A stretch of 64,000 nt of DNA. Source: Nocardioides seonyuensis. Its GTDB lineage: Bacteria > Actinomycetota > Actinomycetes > Propionibacteriales > Nocardioidaceae. Below the pieces are notes generated by a model, which was not told the DNA's origin, did not search any database, and saw only the letters and a list, made by a program, of their open reading frames with translations. The DNA lies in contig NZ_CP038436.1 in the NCBI RefSeq assembly GCF_004683965.1, positions 434,001 to 498,000 of the forward strand, given 5' to 3'. This document shows, one piece after another, positions 63,633 to 64,000 of this stretch (its first letter is position 1; each line of letters opens with the position of its first letter). A program made the position numbers and the translations under genes.

Positions 63633-64000
63633 ATGAGCAAGCGTGTGGTCAAGGAGCTGGTGTACGACGCCTCGCCGGACGAGGTCAGGGCGATGCTGTT
63701 CGACCCGGCGTTCCGCGAGCGAGTGCTCGCGGACCAGAGGGTCCTGCGCGGCTCGGCCCGTGTCGACGGCGGGGTGGTGACCGTCGAGCAGGTCCAGTCG
63801 GCCGACGGTCTGCCGTCGGTCGCGACAAAGATCGTGGGCGACGAGATCTCGATCGTCCAGCGTGAGACGTGGACCACCGACGACCACGCCGACGTCGAGG
63901 TCACCATCCCGGGCAAGCCCGGTGAGATCACCGGCACGGCCACGCTCCTCGAGCGTGACGGTGCGACCATCGAGCGCATCGACCTCGAGGTGTCCGTCCG
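63633..64000 (+). CDS. DUF2505 domain protein (3' end cut by window)
   Basis: From the ATG at 63633 (in-frame ATGs at 63621 and 63624 are alternatives) about 122 residues are visible, starting MSKRVVKELVYDASPDEVRA. The sequence has the alternating strand pattern of DUF2505, a START/SRPBCC-like lipid- or ligand-binding fold common in actinobacteria; IPGKPGEITGTATLLERDG fits the family middle. No enzymatic motif is known. It is divergent from the GDH gene across 106 bp. Confidence 0.8.
   Translation, partial: MSKRVVKELVYDASPDEVRAMLFDPAFRERVLADQRVLRGSARVDGGVVTVEQVQSADGLPSVATKIVGDEISIVQRETWTTDDHADVEVTIPGKPGEITGTATLLERDGATIERIDLEVSV

Noticed and set aside
58712..63865. Very long plus-strand open frames opposite the glutamate dehydrogenase
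   Set aside because: Same shadow effect; the minus-strand GDH has clear catalytic motifs through the whole span.

Overview
The window reads as chromosomal DNA from a very G+C-rich Gram-positive actinobacterium, most like Nocardioides or a relative in the Nocardioidaceae. This rests on codon and G+C bias, frequent GTG/TTG starts and 4-bp ATGA/GTGA overlaps. It also rests on actinobacterial families (DUF3039, DUF3048, DUF2505, MSMEG_6728-like, a mycothiol-dependent maleylpyruvate-isomerase-fold protein, the 180-kDa-class NAD-glutamate dehydrogenase), furA-katG, and a prfB-ftsE-ftsX-smpB neighbourhood with ssrA close by. The species call is inference. I saw no transposase, integrase, phage gene, rRNA, tRNA or CRISPR array. 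No gene-free stretch exceeds 300 bases.

Layout. 0-3.4 kb: ArgP-like regulator/LysE exporter pair, then 4-hydroxyphenylpyruvate dioxygenase with a divergent Lrp/AsnC regulator. 3.4-16 kb: ordinary genes (secreted trypsin-like protease, IclR regulator, SF2 helicase with DUF3039, YqgE, TetR, DUF3048 lipoprotein, SDR, PAP2 phosphatase, HIT protein, PadR/HAAS pair, transglutaminase-like protein). 16-22.8 kb: a redox and sulfur block made of katG-furA, then a CsoR/CstR-DUF302-thioredoxin operon facing a rhodanese / MBL-rhodanese-rhodanese / TauE operon, with three matching ATACC-N6-GGTAT palindromes between them. 22.8-25 kb: an MMPL transporter. 25.2-30.8 kb: an arsenic block with two modules, arsR-ACR3-arsC and, facing it, MFS-flavoprotein divergent from an ArsR-GNAT fusion gene.

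30.8-47 kb: NAD(P)-binding protein, membrane SpoIIE-type phosphatase, prolyl oligopeptidase, tmRNA, CNNM/CBS protein, two enzymes, smpB, an M23 coiled-coil hydrolase, ftsX and ftsE, a SigE-family sigma factor with a membrane partner, prfB, and an alpha/beta-hydrolase. These link trans-translation, peptide release and FtsEX-controlled peptidoglycan hydrolysis. 47-49 kb: two secreted proteins, one collagen-like. 49-54 kb: a compact Tad pilus locus (TadA, TadB, TadC, a 70-residue pilin-like protein and three TadE/TadG-like proteins). 54.7-57.6 kb: an NHEJ locus with a separate LigD-type polymerase and ligase, divergent from Ku by only 16 bp. 57.7-64 kb: an SDR, the very large NAD-glutamate dehydrogenase and the start of a DUF2505 gene.

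The two parts most worth following up are the actinobacterial cst-like sulfur locus at 18.9-22.8 kb, with its three operators and an unusual metal-site residue in the MBL protein, and the second arsenic module at 27.2-30.8 kb, with the ArsR-GNAT fusion and a flavoprotein carrying a cysteine tail.
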